A DNA stretch of 64,000 nt from Coriobacteriaceae bacterium (GCA_902835305.1 CADFMD010000010.1:6483-70482); one strand, 5' to 3'. Counted from the first letter of the stretch, positions 17,397-27,001 are shown. Numbers and translations are program-made. Notes: generated by a model from the sequence alone, not told the origin.

Positions 17397-20147
17397 TTAG
17401 GCGGAACGCTTGGCCTCGAGCTTGGCCTGAGCGGCAGCCAGGCGCGCGAGGGGCACGCGATAGGGCGAGCAGGACACGTAGTCCACGTCGGCCACGTTAA
17501 ACAGGCCCTTGATGGACTTGGGGTCGCCGCCGTGCTCGCCGCACACGCCAAAGTGCATGTCGGGATTGGTGGCGCGGCCCTTCTCGACGGCCAAGCGCAC
17601 GAGCTCCAGCACCGCCGCGTCGATGGTCTCGAAGGGGTTGTCTTTCAGAATCTTTTTATGCATGTACAGCGGGATGAACTTGGCCTCGGCGTCATCGCGC
17701 GAGAAGCCAAAGGTCGTCTGGGTGAGGTCGTTGGTGCCAAAGCAGAAGAAGTCGGCATGATGGGCGATCTCGTCAGCGACCATGCAGGCACGCGGCAGCT
17801 CGAGCATCGTGCCCACGGGAATATTGAGCTCGACGCCTTCCTCGGCGGAAACCTCGGCGATCACGCGCTCGATAACCTCGCGGGTCTGGACATGCTCGGC
17901 CGTGATGGAAACGAGCGGAACCATGATCTCGGGGCGCGGGTCGACACCCTCCTTGATAAGGCGGGCAGCGGCCGTGGCGACGGCGCGAACCTGCATGAGC
18001 GGCAGATCGCCAAAGACGACGGACAGGCGCACGCCGCGCAAGCCCAGCATGGGGTTGGACTCGACCATGCCGTCAATGCGACGCAGGCGGGCGCGCAGGG
18101 CAGCGAGCTCCTCCTCGGGAGCGCCGGCGGCCTCCTTCTTGGTGATGGCGACCTCGAGCTCGCGAGGATTATCCAGGAACTCATGAAGCGGCGGATCGAG
18201 CAGGCGGACGACCACATCGCGACCGGACATGGTCTTGAACATCGCCAGGAAGTCCTCGGTCTGAACCTTGAGCAGGTCGGCCAGGGCCTGCTGCTTCACG
18301 GCCTCATCGTCAGACAGGATAAAGCTCTGGATGATGTTCTTGCGATCGCCCAGGAACATGTGCTCGGTGCGGCACAGACCGATGGCCTCGGCGCCAAACT
18401 CGAGCGCGAGTGCAGCATCCTCGGGGTTGTCGGCGTTAACGCGCACGTGGTTGGCGTGGCCGCAGGTCTCGTCCAAACGGATCTCATCAGCCCAAGACAG
18501 GATGGTGTCCAGGTCGCCGGTGAGCTCTGCAGAGACCAGGTCGACCGCGCCGTCGACGACGATACCCTGGGTGCCGTCGATGGAGATGACATCGCCCTCG
18601 CGCAGCACGCGGTCGCTGCCCTCGATGCGCACGACCTTCTCTGCCGCGTCAATGTGGAAGCGCTCAACGCCGCAAACGCAGGGCGTACCCATGCCGCGGG
18701 CGATAACGGCGGCATGGCTCGTCTTGCCACCGTGGCTGGTCAGGATGCCCTCGGCGGCGACCATGCCCTTCAGGTCGTCGGGGTTGGTCTCCCAGCGGAC
18801 CAGAATGACCTTGTGGCCCTCGGCGGAACGCGCGACGGCGTCATCACTCGAGAACACGACCTCGCCCACGGCGGCACCAGGGCTGGCGTTAAGGCCGCTG
18901 GCCAGGGCCTCGTACTTCTTGGAGGCGTCGAACTGCGGGTGCAGGAGCTGGTCGAGCTGCGCGGGATCGATGCGGCTCACAGCCTCCTCGCGGGTGATGA
19001 GGCCCTCCTCGACCATTTCGATAGCAATGCGCAGGGCGGCAGTGGCGGTGCGCTTGCCCACGCGGGTCTGGAGCATCCAGAGCTTGCCCTGCTCGATGGT
19101 AAACTCGATATCGCACATATCGCGGTAATGATCCTCGAGCGTCAGGAACACGCGCTCGAGCTCCTCGCCTGCGGACTCGAGGCCCGGGGTGGTCTTGAGG
19201 TCGGCGATGGGCTCGGTGTTTCGGATGCCGGCGACGACGTCCTCGCCCTGGGCATTCACCAAAAAGTCGCCATAGAACTCCTTGGTGCCGTCGGCCGGGT
19301 TGCGCGTAAAGGCGACGCCGGTCGCAGAGGTCTCGCCCTTGTTGCCAAAGGCCATGGCCTGGACGTTGACGGCGGTGCCGAGCTCGTCGGAAATGCCGTG
19401 CTGCTTGCGGTAGATGCAGGCGCGCTCGTTCATCCAGCTGCCAAAGACGGCCTGGATGGCAAGGCGCAGCTGGAGCTCCGGATCGTGCGGGAAAACGGGC
19501 TTACCGTCGGCGACCTCGAGCTCGGGATACAGGGTCGCCTCGACGTTCTCGGAGAAGATGCCCTTAAAGGTCTCGACGAGCTCCTGCAGGTCCTCGGCCG
19601 AAAGCTCGGAATCGACACGAACGCCGGCGACCAGGCGGGCCTGGGTCAGGGCGTTCTCGAATAGGTCGGCGTCGACGCCCATGACGACGTTGGAGAACAT
19701 CTGGATAAAGCGACGGTAGCTGTCCCAGGCAAAACGCGGGTTTTGCGTCTGGGCGATAAGGCCCCGGACGGAATCGTCGTTGAGGCCCAGGTTGAGGACC
19801 GTGTCCATCATGCCGGGCATGGAGAACGGAGCGCCCGAGCGAACCGACACGAGCAGCGGATCGGAGGCATCGCCGAGCTTTTTGCCGCAGCGGGCCTCGA
19901 GGTCGGCCTCAGCGGCAACGATCTCATCGAGTGCGCCCTCGGGCCACACATTGCCGGCACCGGAGTACTCGACGCAAGTCTGGCAGGTAATGGTAAAGCC
20001 ACCGGGAACCGGCAGACCGATGCGGCTCATCTCGGCAAGGTTTGCGCCTTTGCCGCCAAGCACGAAGTTCATGGATTTGTCGCCCTCAGTGACACAGGTG
20101 CCCTGGGCGTCGGTTCCAAAACGGTAAACCCTCTTGCAATCGCTCAC
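17397..20147 (-). CDS. ppdK: Pyruvate, phosphate dikinase
   Basis: Interconverts pyruvate, ATP and phosphate with PEP, AMP and diphosphate, giving an anaerobe a reversible, PPi-linked pyruvate kinase step. The N-terminal ATP-grasp domain begins with LGGKGANLAEMSRIGLPVP. The swivelling phosphohistidine domain carries the catalytic His in GGKTSHAAVIARGMGTP, preceded by Thr, the expected regulatory phosphorylation site. The PEP/pyruvate TIM-barrel ends with GVCGEHGGDPKSI. Length is 916 residues from the GTG that has AAGGGGA six bases upstream. The adjacent upstream gene encodes its regulatory kinase/phosphorylase. Confidence 0.97.
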   Translation of the reverse strand: MSDCKRVYRFGTDAQGTCVTEGDKSMNFVLGGKGANLAEMSRIGLPVPGGFTITCQTCVEYSGAGNVWPEGALDEIVAAEADLEARCGKKLGDASDPLLVSVRSGAPFSMPGMMDTVLNLGLNDDSVRGLIAQTQNPRFAWDSYRRFIQMFSNVVMGVDADLFENALTQARLVAGVRVDSELSAEDLQELVETFKGIFSENVEATLYPELEVADGKPVFPHDPELQLRLAIQAVFGSWMNERACIYRKQHGISDELGTAVNVQAMAFGNKGETSATGVAFTRNPADGTKEFYGDFLVNAQGEDVVAGIRNTEPIADLKTTPGLESAGEELERVFLTLEDHYRDMCDIEFTIEQGKLWMLQTRVGKRTATAALRIAIEMVEEGLITREEAVSRIDPAQLDQLLHPQFDASKKYEALASGLNASPGAAVGEVVFSSDDAVARSAEGHKVILVRWETNPDDLKGMVAAEGILTSHGGKTSHAAVIARGMGTPCVCGVERFHIDAAEKVVRIEGSDRVLREGDVISIDGTQGIVVDGAVDLVSAELTGDLDTILSWADEIRLDETCGHANHVRVNADNPEDAALALEFGAEAIGLCRTEHMFLGDRKNIIQSFILSDDEAVKQQALADLLKVQTEDFLAMFKTMSGRDVVVRLLDPPLHEFLDNPRELEVAITKKEAAGAPEEELAALRARLRRIDGMVESNPMLGLRGVRLSVVFGDLPLMQVRAVATAAARLIKEGVDPRPEIMVPLVSITAEHVQTREVIERVIAEVSAEEGVELNIPVGTMLELPRACMVADEIAHHADFFCFGTNDLTQTTFGFSRDDAEAKFIPLYMHKKILKDNPFETIDAAVLELVRLAVEKGRATNPDMHFGVCGEHGGDPKSIKGLFNVADVDYVSCSPYRVPLARLAAAQAKLEAKRSA

Positions 20148-20222
20148 GATACTTCCCCTTCCATGCACTTACGCGCACGACCGTGGTAACGAATCGACCC
20201 GCCGAATGCGAGCCGTGAGGGT

Positions 20223-20317
20223 ACTATACGGCGGGTTTTGGGCGGGCTTGCGCAGAGGGCGCGGGGGTTGGTAAACGTGGTAAATATGGCGGTAAACGGT
20301 AAGTAAAGTTGGTTACC
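20223..20317 (-). promoter_or_regulatory. ppdK upstream region with TTTACC-type direct repeats and a -10 element
   Basis: The 300-base gap between ppdK and its regulator gene holds a -10-like TATAGT (minus strand, 20223-20228) with no good -35. Upstream of it are three GGTAAA copies (plus-strand sense, starting at 20270, 20279 and 20291), one GGTAAG (20298) and a GGTTACC (20311). Repeats at this distance from a weak promoter look like activator sites. No protein is identified. Confidence 0.4.
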
Positions 20318-20444
20318 TTATGAAGATACCAATGCAAGATGCTTGCAGGTCAAATGCTAGTTTATTGCTAAATCGCTTTACCAATATCGTGCATTATTTT
20401 TAGGTAGTCTTTTAGAGACGGGCATTTTTAGCTACCCCAATAAG

Positions 20445-21320
20445 CTAGCTTTGCTGGGCTCGGCGGGCGGCGCGGCGGGCACGGGCATCTTGGATTTCCT
20501 CCAAGTGGCTAATGATCTCGGCAGCGCTTTCCTCGATGGCCTTGCCATCGGTACGCACCACAAAGCAGCCTAGGCGCTTCATGAGGGCACGGGCTTCCTC
20601 AAGCTCGCTGCGCACACTCTCGGGCTCGGCATAGGAGCCGGCAACGGCACGGGCGTAGTCATCGCCCAAGCGACTATCGCGAATTTCGGAAATCACATCG
20701 ACGGTCGAGATCAGACCAAACAACCGCATCGGGTCAACCTCGTAAATCGACTTCGGCGGCTCCATGCCATGCGCCAGTGGGACATTGGCGACCTTGTAGC
20801 CCTGATAGGCTAAATACATCGACAGCGGCGTCTTGGATGTACGCGACACACCCAGCAGCACGATATCGGCACCCGACAGATCGTCGCAACCGCGCCCGTC
20901 ATCGTGCTCAACGAAATACTCCATGGCCTCGATACGATGGAAATAGCGGTCATCGGTCTTGTGAATCACGCCCGCAACGCACTTGGGCGGCACACCGATG
21001 AGCGACGACAGCACGGCAAGCGTCGGGCCGATCAGGTCGACCGAACGGATATGCAGCATACCCAGGTAATCGAGCACGCGGGCGCGAAGCGCCGGATCGA
21101 CAATGGTATGGAACACGGCGACATCGCGATGGTCGGCATCGACGCGCGGCCCCACAAATGACTTGACCTGCTCCACCGAGGTCACCTTGGGCAGGCGCAA
21201 GAGACGAAAAGCCCCTTCATCAAATTGCCCGGACGCCGCAAGCACCACCTCACAAGCGGTATCGCCGAGCGAATCGGAGATAACGATAACGGTGGGACGA
21301 GCGGTGACCGGGCAATCCAT
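20445..21320 (-). CDS. PPDK regulatory protein (kinase / Pi-dependent phosphorylase, DUF299)
   Basis: Bifunctional regulator that inactivates pyruvate phosphate dikinase by ADP-dependent phosphorylation and reactivates it by phosphorolysis. The family signature GVSRTSKTPLSMYLAYQGYK contains the P-loop-like GxSRTxKT. ISDSLGDTACEV at the N-terminus and the conserved HKTDDRYFHRIEAMEYFVEHDDG segment also fit. Its 291 residues end in an Arg/Ala-rich tail. The ATG has AAGGAG six bases upstream. Being next to ppdK supports PPDK, rather than PEP synthase, as the target. Confidence 0.93.
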   Translation of the reverse strand: MDCPVTARPTVIVISDSLGDTACEVVLAASGQFDEGAFRLLRLPKVTSVEQVKSFVGPRVDADHRDVAVFHTIVDPALRARVLDYLGMLHIRSVDLIGPTLAVLSSLIGVPPKCVAGVIHKTDDRYFHRIEAMEYFVEHDDGRGCDDLSGADIVLLGVSRTSKTPLSMYLAYQGYKVANVPLAHGMEPPKSIYEVDPMRLFGLISTVDVISEIRDSRLGDDYARAVAGSYAEPESVRSELEEARALMKRLGCFVVRTDGKAIEESAAEIISHLEEIQDARARRAARRAQQS

Positions 21321-21354
21321 GCGGGGCTCCTTTTGCGCTTATGCGCAGGCTGGC

Positions 21355-23451
21355 TTACTTTTTGCGGGCAAGCTCACCGATGTTGGCGATGCCGGAGAAA
21401 ACGGCCTCGAAGCGGTTGAGCAGCTTAAGGCGATTATCGCGAAGCTGCTCGTCCTTGTCCATGACCATGACCTCATCGAAGAAACGGTCGATGGGCGCAC
21501 GCAGGGCGGCGAGGGCGGCAAATGCGGCCGGGTAGTCCTCGGCAGCAAGGGCGGCATCGACGGCAGTCTGAGCGGCCTCGGAGGCGTCGGCAAGCGCAAG
21601 CTCAACCTCGCCCATCAGGGCGCGGTCGTACTCCGCACCCAGCTCGGGCTTGGAGATATGCGCGGCGCGGGCATAGGCGGTCGCCAGGTTGTCGAACGTC
21701 TCAGCGTCGTTCTTGCGGGCCTCATCGAGGGCGGCGCAGCGGGCGAAGAAGACGGACGGGGCGATAATGTGCACCGCGGAGACGGCGGCAACGGTATCGG
21801 CCGGGATCTTTTCGTCGCGGGCCATGCTCACCAGGCGGCCATGGAAGAAGTCACGAACCTGCTGGGCGACCTCGGCGGCGTCGAACTCAATGCCCTGCTC
21901 GCTATAGAGCTCGAGCGCAAAGTCGATGAGCGACGTAGGATCGATCGACAGACGGTCGCGCAGGATGTTGATAATACCGATAGCGGCACGACGCAGCGCG
22001 TAGGGATCGGAGGAGCCAGTCGGGGGCTCGCCGATGGCAAAGATACCGGCGATGGTATCGAGCTTGTCAGCGCAGGCCACGATGCAGCCAGCGGTGCCCT
22101 CTGGCAGCTCGTCGCCGGCAAAGCGGGGACGATAATGATCGCGAATGGCGTGGGCAACCTCGTCGTTCTCCCCCATCGCGGTCGCGTAATAACCGCCCAT
22201 CACGCCCTGCTGGCTCGTGAACTCGACGACGGCGTTGGACACCAGGTCTGCCTTGCACAGGTGCGCGGCGCGAGCAGCGTCGGCGGCAAGATGGGCGCCC
22301 AGGTGAGCCTCGCGGGCGATGGCGAGCGCGAGCTGCTCGATGCGCTCGGACTTGGCGAGCACGCTGCCGAGCTTCTCCTGGAAAGCGACCTTGGACAGGC
22401 GCTCACGGAACTCGTCGAGGGAGATCTTCAGGTCCTCCTCGTAGAAGAACTTAGCGTCGTCCAGACGGGCGCGCACGACGCGCTCGTTACCGTCGATCAC
22501 GCGCTCGGCGTTCTCGGGCTTGCTGTTGGAGACGACCACGAACTCACGCGTAAGCTTGCCCTCGCCGTCATAGATCGGGAAGTAGCGCTGGTTGGTGAGC
22601 ATGGACTCGCAGATGATCTCGTGCGGGACCTTGAGGAACTCCTCGTCGAAGGTACCGACGAGCACCGTCGGCCACTCGCAGAGGTTAATGACCTCCTCAA
22701 AGACCTTCTTGGGCGTGTCGACATGGCAGCCGGGGCGAGCGGCCTCGACCTCGGCGATACCGGCAAGGATGGCCTCACGACGACGCTCGGCAGAAAGCAC
22801 GCCGGCGTCCTCGAGCACCTGCTCGTAGACGGCGGGGCTAGCGACAACATGGTCACCGGGGCCAAGCACGCGATGGCCACGCGTGGTGTTGCCGCTCGTC
22901 ACGTCGGCAAACGACACAGGCACAATATCCTCGCCCAGAAGGCAGCAAATCCAGCGGACCGGACGCACGAACGTCGCGTGCTCGTGCCCCCAGCGCTGGC
23001 TGCGGTAGTTGGGCCACTGCAGGCCGGCGATAGTCTTCTCGCACAGGGCCGTCAGGATCGGGGTAGCCGGTGCGGAGGGAATGTTCTTCTCGGCGAACAC
23101 ATACTCGCGGCCGTCGGTGTCCTCACGACGGACCAAGTCCTCGGCAGCCACACCGAACTTACGGGCGAAGCCCTGTGCGGCCTTGGTGGCGTTGCCGTCG
23201 GCATCAAAGGCAATGTTTGCCGCGGGGCCGCGCTTGACCTCGTGAACCTCATCGGTCGCAGTGGCGACGTTGGCCACGAGCGCAGCCAGACGACGCGGAC
23301 TCGAGATCACGCGGACCTCGCCATGGGCCAGACCGGCCTCGTCGAGGCCCTTGGCGATCATGGTGCCAAGCTGCTTGACAGCATTGTTCAGCGGTGCGGA
23401 GGGCATTTCCTCCGTACCGATCTCAAACAGGAAATCCTTAGCGTCTGCCAT
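21355..23451 (-). CDS. glyS: Glycyl-tRNA synthetase beta subunit
   Basis: tRNA-binding subunit of the heterotetrameric bacterial glycyl-tRNA synthetase. The N-terminus FLFEIGTEEMPSAPLNNAVKQ, the RGPAANIAFDADGN segment, LVGTFDEEFLKVPHEIICESM and the DLVSNAVVEF-Q-GVMGGYYA region match GlyS along its 698 residues. Three bases separate it from glyQ, so the subunits are co-translated. Confidence 0.97.
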   Translation of the reverse strand: MADAKDFLFEIGTEEMPSAPLNNAVKQLGTMIAKGLDEAGLAHGEVRVISSPRRLAALVANVATATDEVHEVKRGPAANIAFDADGNATKAAQGFARKFGVAAEDLVRREDTDGREYVFAEKNIPSAPATPILTALCEKTIAGLQWPNYRSQRWGHEHATFVRPVRWICCLLGEDIVPVSFADVTSGNTTRGHRVLGPGDHVVASPAVYEQVLEDAGVLSAERRREAILAGIAEVEAARPGCHVDTPKKVFEEVINLCEWPTVLVGTFDEEFLKVPHEIICESMLTNQRYFPIYDGEGKLTREFVVVSNSKPENAERVIDGNERVVRARLDDAKFFYEEDLKISLDEFRERLSKVAFQEKLGSVLAKSERIEQLALAIAREAHLGAHLAADAARAAHLCKADLVSNAVVEFTSQQGVMGGYYATAMGENDEVAHAIRDHYRPRFAGDELPEGTAGCIVACADKLDTIAGIFAIGEPPTGSSDPYALRRAAIGIINILRDRLSIDPTSLIDFALELYSEQGIEFDAAEVAQQVRDFFHGRLVSMARDEKIPADTVAAVSAVHIIAPSVFFARCAALDEARKNDAETFDNLATAYARAAHISKPELGAEYDRALMGEVELALADASEAAQTAVDAALAAEDYPAAFAALAALRAPIDRFFDEVMVMDKDEQLRDNRLKLLNRFEAVFSGIANIGELARKK

Positions 23452-23454
23452 GGC

Positions 23455-24366
23455 TTACGCCACCTCGCCTTCCTGGTCGGCATTCTCGTTGACTCCGGCG
23501 ACCTCGGCCATGTAGGCCTCGCAGCACGCCTTGGCGACGGCGCGGACGCGCAGGATGTAGTTGGCACGCTCGACCGCGGACAGGGCGCCACGGGCATCGA
23601 GCAGGTTGAAGGCATGGCTGCACTTCATGACGCAGTCGTACGCCGGCAGCGGCAGTTTGCGCTCCAGGCAGGAATGGCACTCGGCCTCGTAGTCGTCAAA
23701 CTTCTGACGCATCATCTCGACGTTGGCGACCTCAAAGTTATAGGCACTGAACTCGCGCTCGTTCTCGAGGAACACGTCGCCGTAGGTCATGGGCGTGCCA
23801 TCGGGCAGGTAGCTCCACACCAGATCGTAGACCGAGTTGACGCCCTGGGCGTACATGGCGATACGCTCCAGGCCATAGGTAATCTCGACGGGCACGGGGT
23901 CGACCTCGATACCGCCCACCTGCTGGAAGTACGTAAACTGCGTGACCTCCATGCCGTTGAGCCAGACCTCCCAGCCAAGGCCCCAGGCGCCCAGGGTCGG
24001 GCTCTCCCAGTCGTCCTCGACAAAGCGGACGTCATGGTCGTTGGGGTCCAGGCCAATGGCGGCCAGCGAACCCAGGTAGAGCTCCTGGGCGTTGACCGGC
24101 GACGGCTTGATGAGCACCTGGAACTGATAGTAGTGCTGCATGCGGTTAGGGTTCTCGCCGTAGCGGCCGTCGGCGGGACGGCGGCAAGGCTGCGCATAGC
24201 AGGTGCGCCACTCGGCGGGACCGAGCGAGCGCAGCGTGGTCGCGGTATGGAAGGTACCGGCACCGACCTCGGAGTCATAGGGCTGCATAATGACGCAGCC
24301 CTGCTCGCCCCAGTACTGCTGGAGGCGCAGGATGATGTCTTGGAAGGAAAGCGATGAAGCGTTCAT
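23455..24366 (-). CDS. glyQ: Glycyl-tRNA synthetase alpha subunit
   Basis: Catalytic class II subunit that activates glycine. SFQDIILRLQQYWGEQGCVI at the N-terminus, GAGTFHPATTLRSLGP-like and the GENPNRMQHYYQFQVL motifs are diagnostic, and the length of 303 residues is normal. A short upstream gap of 59 bases contains a -10-like TATAGT (24413-24418) without a clear -35. No T-box leader fits in the available space. Confidence 0.97.
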   Translation of the reverse strand: MNASSLSFQDIILRLQQYWGEQGCVIMQPYDSEVGAGTFHTATTLRSLGPAEWRTCYAQPCRRPADGRYGENPNRMQHYYQFQVLIKPSPVNAQELYLGSLAAIGLDPNDHDVRFVEDDWESPTLGAWGLGWEVWLNGMEVTQFTYFQQVGGIEVDPVPVEITYGLERIAMYAQGVNSVYDLVWSYLPDGTPMTYGDVFLENEREFSAYNFEVANVEMMRQKFDDYEAECHSCLERKLPLPAYDCVMKCSHAFNLLDARGALSAVERANYILRVRAVAKACCEAYMAEVAGVNENADQEGEVA

Positions 24367-24425
24367 GCCTCTAATATCCCCTCGTCGAAACGATTACACG
24401 GTTAGGTACTGTACTATAGCGGTTT

Positions 24426-24989
24426 TTAGTCGATAGCGCCGATGCGGTTGAGCGGCCAGTAGCGCACAAGCGCCACAGCGATCAAATCAGAGCGATCGAC
24501 GGGACCAAAGTAGCGCGAGTCGGCAGAGTTTTCGCGGTTGTCGCCCATCACCCACACGCACCCGTCGGGAACGGTGTAGGGATAACTCACCTGGGCGCCA
24601 GGCGCTTGGACCGAAAGCGGCCAGCTCATGCCCGTCGTATAGTCCTCGTCGAGCGCCTGGCCGTCAACGACGACCTTGCCGTCCTGAAGGTCGACCGTCT
24701 GGCCGGCCGTGGCGATGACGCGCTTTACCAGCACGTCATGCTCGGATGTGGCATCGGGGTTGTGAAACACCACGATATCGCCCTGTTTGACGGGCTGTCC
24801 GAGTTCGAGCGTCACCTTCTGCGCCAGAATCTGATCGCCGATCTCGATCGTGTCCTCCATGGAACCGGTGGGCACTACAAAGGGCTCGACCACAAACGAG
24901 CGAATCAAGAAGGTGGCGACCAGTGCGATCGCGATGACCGCGATCCACTCAAAAGCGCCCCTCAACGCGGAATGTTGCGTAGGAACCAT
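24426..24989 (-). CDS. lepB: Signal peptidase I
   Basis: Membrane-bound serine peptidase that removes signal peptides from exported proteins. One N-terminal membrane segment (about residues 14-30) precedes the catalytic serine in VPTGSMEDTI; the catalytic lysine lies in VLVKRVIATAGQTV, and box E reads GDNRENSADSRYFGPV. Length is 187 residues from the ATG that has GAGGAG five bases upstream; a GTG two codons earlier overlaps that site. It begins right at the trmD stop. Confidence 0.96.
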   Translation of the reverse strand: MVPTQHSALRGAFEWIAVIAIALVATFLIRSFVVEPFVVPTGSMEDTIEIGDQILAQKVTLELGQPVKQGDIVVFHNPDATSEHDVLVKRVIATAGQTVDLQDGKVVVDGQALDEDYTTGMSWPLSVQAPGAQVSYPYTVPDGCVWVMGDNRENSADSRYFGPVDRSDLIAVALVRYWPLNRIGAID

Positions 24990-24991
24990 AC

Positions 24992-25750
24992 TCACTCCTC
25001 GCTCTGCGAATACGAAGCGTCAAGGATCACCTGCGCGTAAGCGCGCTCCTCGGGCGTGAGCCGCGCCGTCTCGATCAAGTCCGGACGCCAGCGGCAGGTG
25101 CGCTCGATGGCGTTCTTGCGACGCCAGGCATCGACCTTGGCGTGATCGCCGCTCACAAGCACCGGAGGCACGCCCTCGCCGTTGAACTCGGCGGGACGGG
25201 TGTACTGCGCGTACTCGAGCAGGCCTCCGTCCTCGGCGGTCGAGAACGACTCGTCGACGTTGCTCATCTCATCACCAAGGGCGCCGGGGATCAGGCGTAC
25301 GACGGCATCGGCAACGACCATAGCGGGAAGCTCGCCGCCCGTGAGCACGTAATCGCCGATCGACAGGCGCTCGTCGGCATACGCATAGGCACGCTCGTCG
25401 ACACCTTCGTAACGGCTGCACACAAACAGCAGGCGCTCGCTTTTGAGCAGGCGCTCGGCCACATGCTGCGTAAAAGGCTCGCCGCACGGGGTGAAGAACA
25501 CCACCGTCGGCTTGGGGCCCTCCGCGCTAATGGCCTCGATGGCCTCGGCGATAGGCTCGACCTTCATGAGCATGCCCTGCCCGCCGCCGTACGGCTCGTC
25601 ATCGACGGTACGATGGCGGTCGTGCGTCCAGTCGCGCAGGTTATACGCCTTAAAATCAAAAAGGCCGGCCTTGCGGGCGCGGCCCAAAATCGATGTGGAC
25701 ATGACGGGCTCAAACATCTCGGGAAAGACCGAAAGGGTCTCAATCAGCAT
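24992..25750 (-). CDS. trmD: tRNA (guanine-37-N1) methyltransferase
   Basis: SPOUT methyltransferase that makes m1G37 and prevents frameshifting. The SAM-binding knot is seen in PYGGGQGMLMK, CSRYEGVDERA and SIGDYVLTGGELPAMVVADAV. The C-terminal domain follows, giving 252 residues. GGAGG lies five bases before the ATG. It follows rimM, the usual partner. Confidence 0.97.
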   Translation of the reverse strand: MLIETLSVFPEMFEPVMSTSILGRARKAGLFDFKAYNLRDWTHDRHRTVDDEPYGGGQGMLMKVEPIAEAIEAISAEGPKPTVVFFTPCGEPFTQHVAERLLKSERLLFVCSRYEGVDERAYAYADERLSIGDYVLTGGELPAMVVADAVVRLIPGALGDEMSNVDESFSTAEDGGLLEYAQYTRPAEFNGEGVPPVLVSGDHAKVDAWRRKNAIERTCRWRPDLIETARLTPEERAYAQVILDASYSQSEE

Positions 25751-25760
25751 GTTGTCCTCC

Positions 25761-26282
25761 CTACTTGTCCATATCGATCAGGCCGTCCATAACGTGGACG
25801 GAAATTGTTCCTGTGTCGGGAAGATCGAGCACAACCTGCTCGATCACGGGAATCAGTACCTCGCCGTACCGATCGCCCTCGACAACCCAAACATCGTTAG
25901 CGGGCGTCGACATGATCTCGACGATCGTACCGAGTGAACCGAAGCGCTCGTCGACCACCTCGCGACCCATCAGGTCGGAATAGGCGGCGTCGAGTGAATC
26001 GAGCTCAAAATCGTCACGATTTGCCAACACATAGCATCCCGTGATGCCCTCGGCGGCCGTCAAGTCGTCAATGCCCTCAAACGAGACCAGATCGCCATCG
26101 CCCGTATCGGTGACGGACACGACCGTGCAAAAGCGGTCGCGCTTGAGCGCCGGCGGCGTCAGGGCGACGCGCATACCCGGCTCTAATACAGAAGGAAGCC
26201 CCCGCAGCGGCTGCGCGAGGACCTCCCCCTTCCTTCCGTGCGGCTTGACCACACGGGCGATGTTTTTGTACTGGGACCTCAA
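25761..26282 (-). CDS. rimM: 16S rRNA processing protein RimM
   Basis: 30S maturation factor that binds S19. The N-terminal beta-barrel begins NIARVVKPHGRKGEVLAQPL, and the C-terminal PRC-barrel contains LGTIVEIMSTPANDVWVV and EVLIPVIEQVVLDLP. Length is 173 residues. The TTG start has only AGGA at very short spacing, so the exact start is less certain than the gene. It lies four bases after khpA. Confidence 0.93.
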   Translation of the reverse strand: MRSQYKNIARVVKPHGRKGEVLAQPLRGLPSVLEPGMRVALTPPALKRDRFCTVVSVTDTGDGDLVSFEGIDDLTAAEGITGCYVLANRDDFELDSLDAAYSDLMGREVVDERFGSLGTIVEIMSTPANDVWVVEGDRYGEVLIPVIEQVVLDLPDTGTISVHVMDGLIDMDK

Positions 26283-26286
26283 GGTC

Positions 26287-26571
26287 CTAGCCCAGAACCT
26301 CTACCTCGACAGCAGTGTCGAGGCGAGCGGCCAGTGCACGGGCGAGCGTGCGAATGGCCTTGATGGTACGGCCACGACGGCCGATGACCTTAGCGACGTC
26401 ATCCTCGGCGACCGAAACCTCGATCGTAGAGGCGTCGTCACCATCGATGACCTCAAGGCTCACGGAATCCGGGTCGTCGACGATCTGAACAACGAGATAT
26501 TCGACGAGATCGGCGATGCGATCTGAGAGCATTGCCTCACCCTCGAGCTGTGCAGCGTCAACCTCAGGCAC
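26287..26571 (-). CDS. khpA: KH-domain RNA-binding protein KhpA
   Basis: Small RNA-binding protein (94 residues) with one type II KH domain; the GxxG loop is IGRRGRTIKAIRTLARA. In Gram-positives KhpA works with KhpB in RNA chaperoning and in cell-length control. The start is GTG, with GAGGAG six bases upstream at the rpsP stop. The rpsP-khpA-rimM-trmD order is the conserved one. Confidence 0.93.
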   Translation of the reverse strand: MPEVDAAQLEGEAMLSDRIADLVEYLVVQIVDDPDSVSLEVIDGDDASTIEVSVAEDDVAKVIGRRGRTIKAIRTLARALAARLDTAVEVEVLG

Positions 26572-26574
26572 GAT

Positions 26575-26916
26575 TTACTCCTCGGCGCCCTCAGCGGCCT
26601 CAGCGGCAGCCTTAGCGGCCTCGGCCTCTTTGGCGAGCTGCTTCTTGGACTTCTTGACGACGGTCTCGGTCTTCTCGCCCTCGTTGGCGGCCTTGACCAG
26701 AGCGGCGACGGCGTCGGTGAGCTGAGCGCCCTTGGACTGCCAGTCGGCGATCTTCTCGAGGTCGAGGTTGATGGTCTTGGGGGCGGTCATCGGGTTGTAG
26801 CGGCCAACCTCCTCGATGATACGACCGTCACGCGGGGCGCGGGAATCGGCGACGACGACACGGTAGTACGGACGCTTCTTAGCGCCGTGACGAGCAAGGC
26901 GAATCTTGACTGCCAA
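26575..26916 (-). CDS. rpsP: 30S ribosomal protein S16
   Basis: S16 is an early-assembling small-subunit protein. The N-terminus VKIRLARHGAKKRPYYRVVV and GRIIEEVGRYNP are diagnostic. The conserved part ends near residue 80 and is followed by an Ala/Lys/Glu-rich tail of about 30 residues, seen in many Actinobacteria. The start is the TTG with GGAGGAG six bases upstream; the frame is open 12 codons further, but that part is not S16-like. Confidence 0.96.
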   Translation of the reverse strand: MAVKIRLARHGAKKRPYYRVVVADSRAPRDGRIIEEVGRYNPMTAPKTINLDLEKIADWQSKGAQLTDAVAALVKAANEGEKTETVVKKSKKQLAKEAEAAKAAAEAAEGAEE

Positions 26917-26972
26917 AGGAAACTCCTCCAACCAAGCAGCTTTAGGCTGCAACTACAAACAAACAGTTGAAC

Positions 26973-27001
26973 ATAATACGCCATCGACGCGGGCAGGTGA
27001 A
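26973..27001 (-). promoter_or_regulatory. Predicted promoter of the rpsP operon
   Basis: On the minus strand TTCACC and TATTAT are separated by 17 bases, about 55 bases upstream of the rpsP start codon. Confidence 0.55.

Noticed and set aside
17532..19664. 710-codon plus-strand open frame opposite ppdK
   Set aside because: Shadow of ppdK, low-complexity composition and no recognisable domain.
21103..24357. 1084-codon plus-strand open frame opposite glyS-glyQ
   Set aside because: Complement of two well-supported synthetase genes; long antisense frames are expected with this codon bias.
24367..24425. Possible T-box riboswitch before glyQ
   Set aside because: Only 59 bases are available between lepB and glyQ, too few for a T-box, and no T-box sequence is visible.
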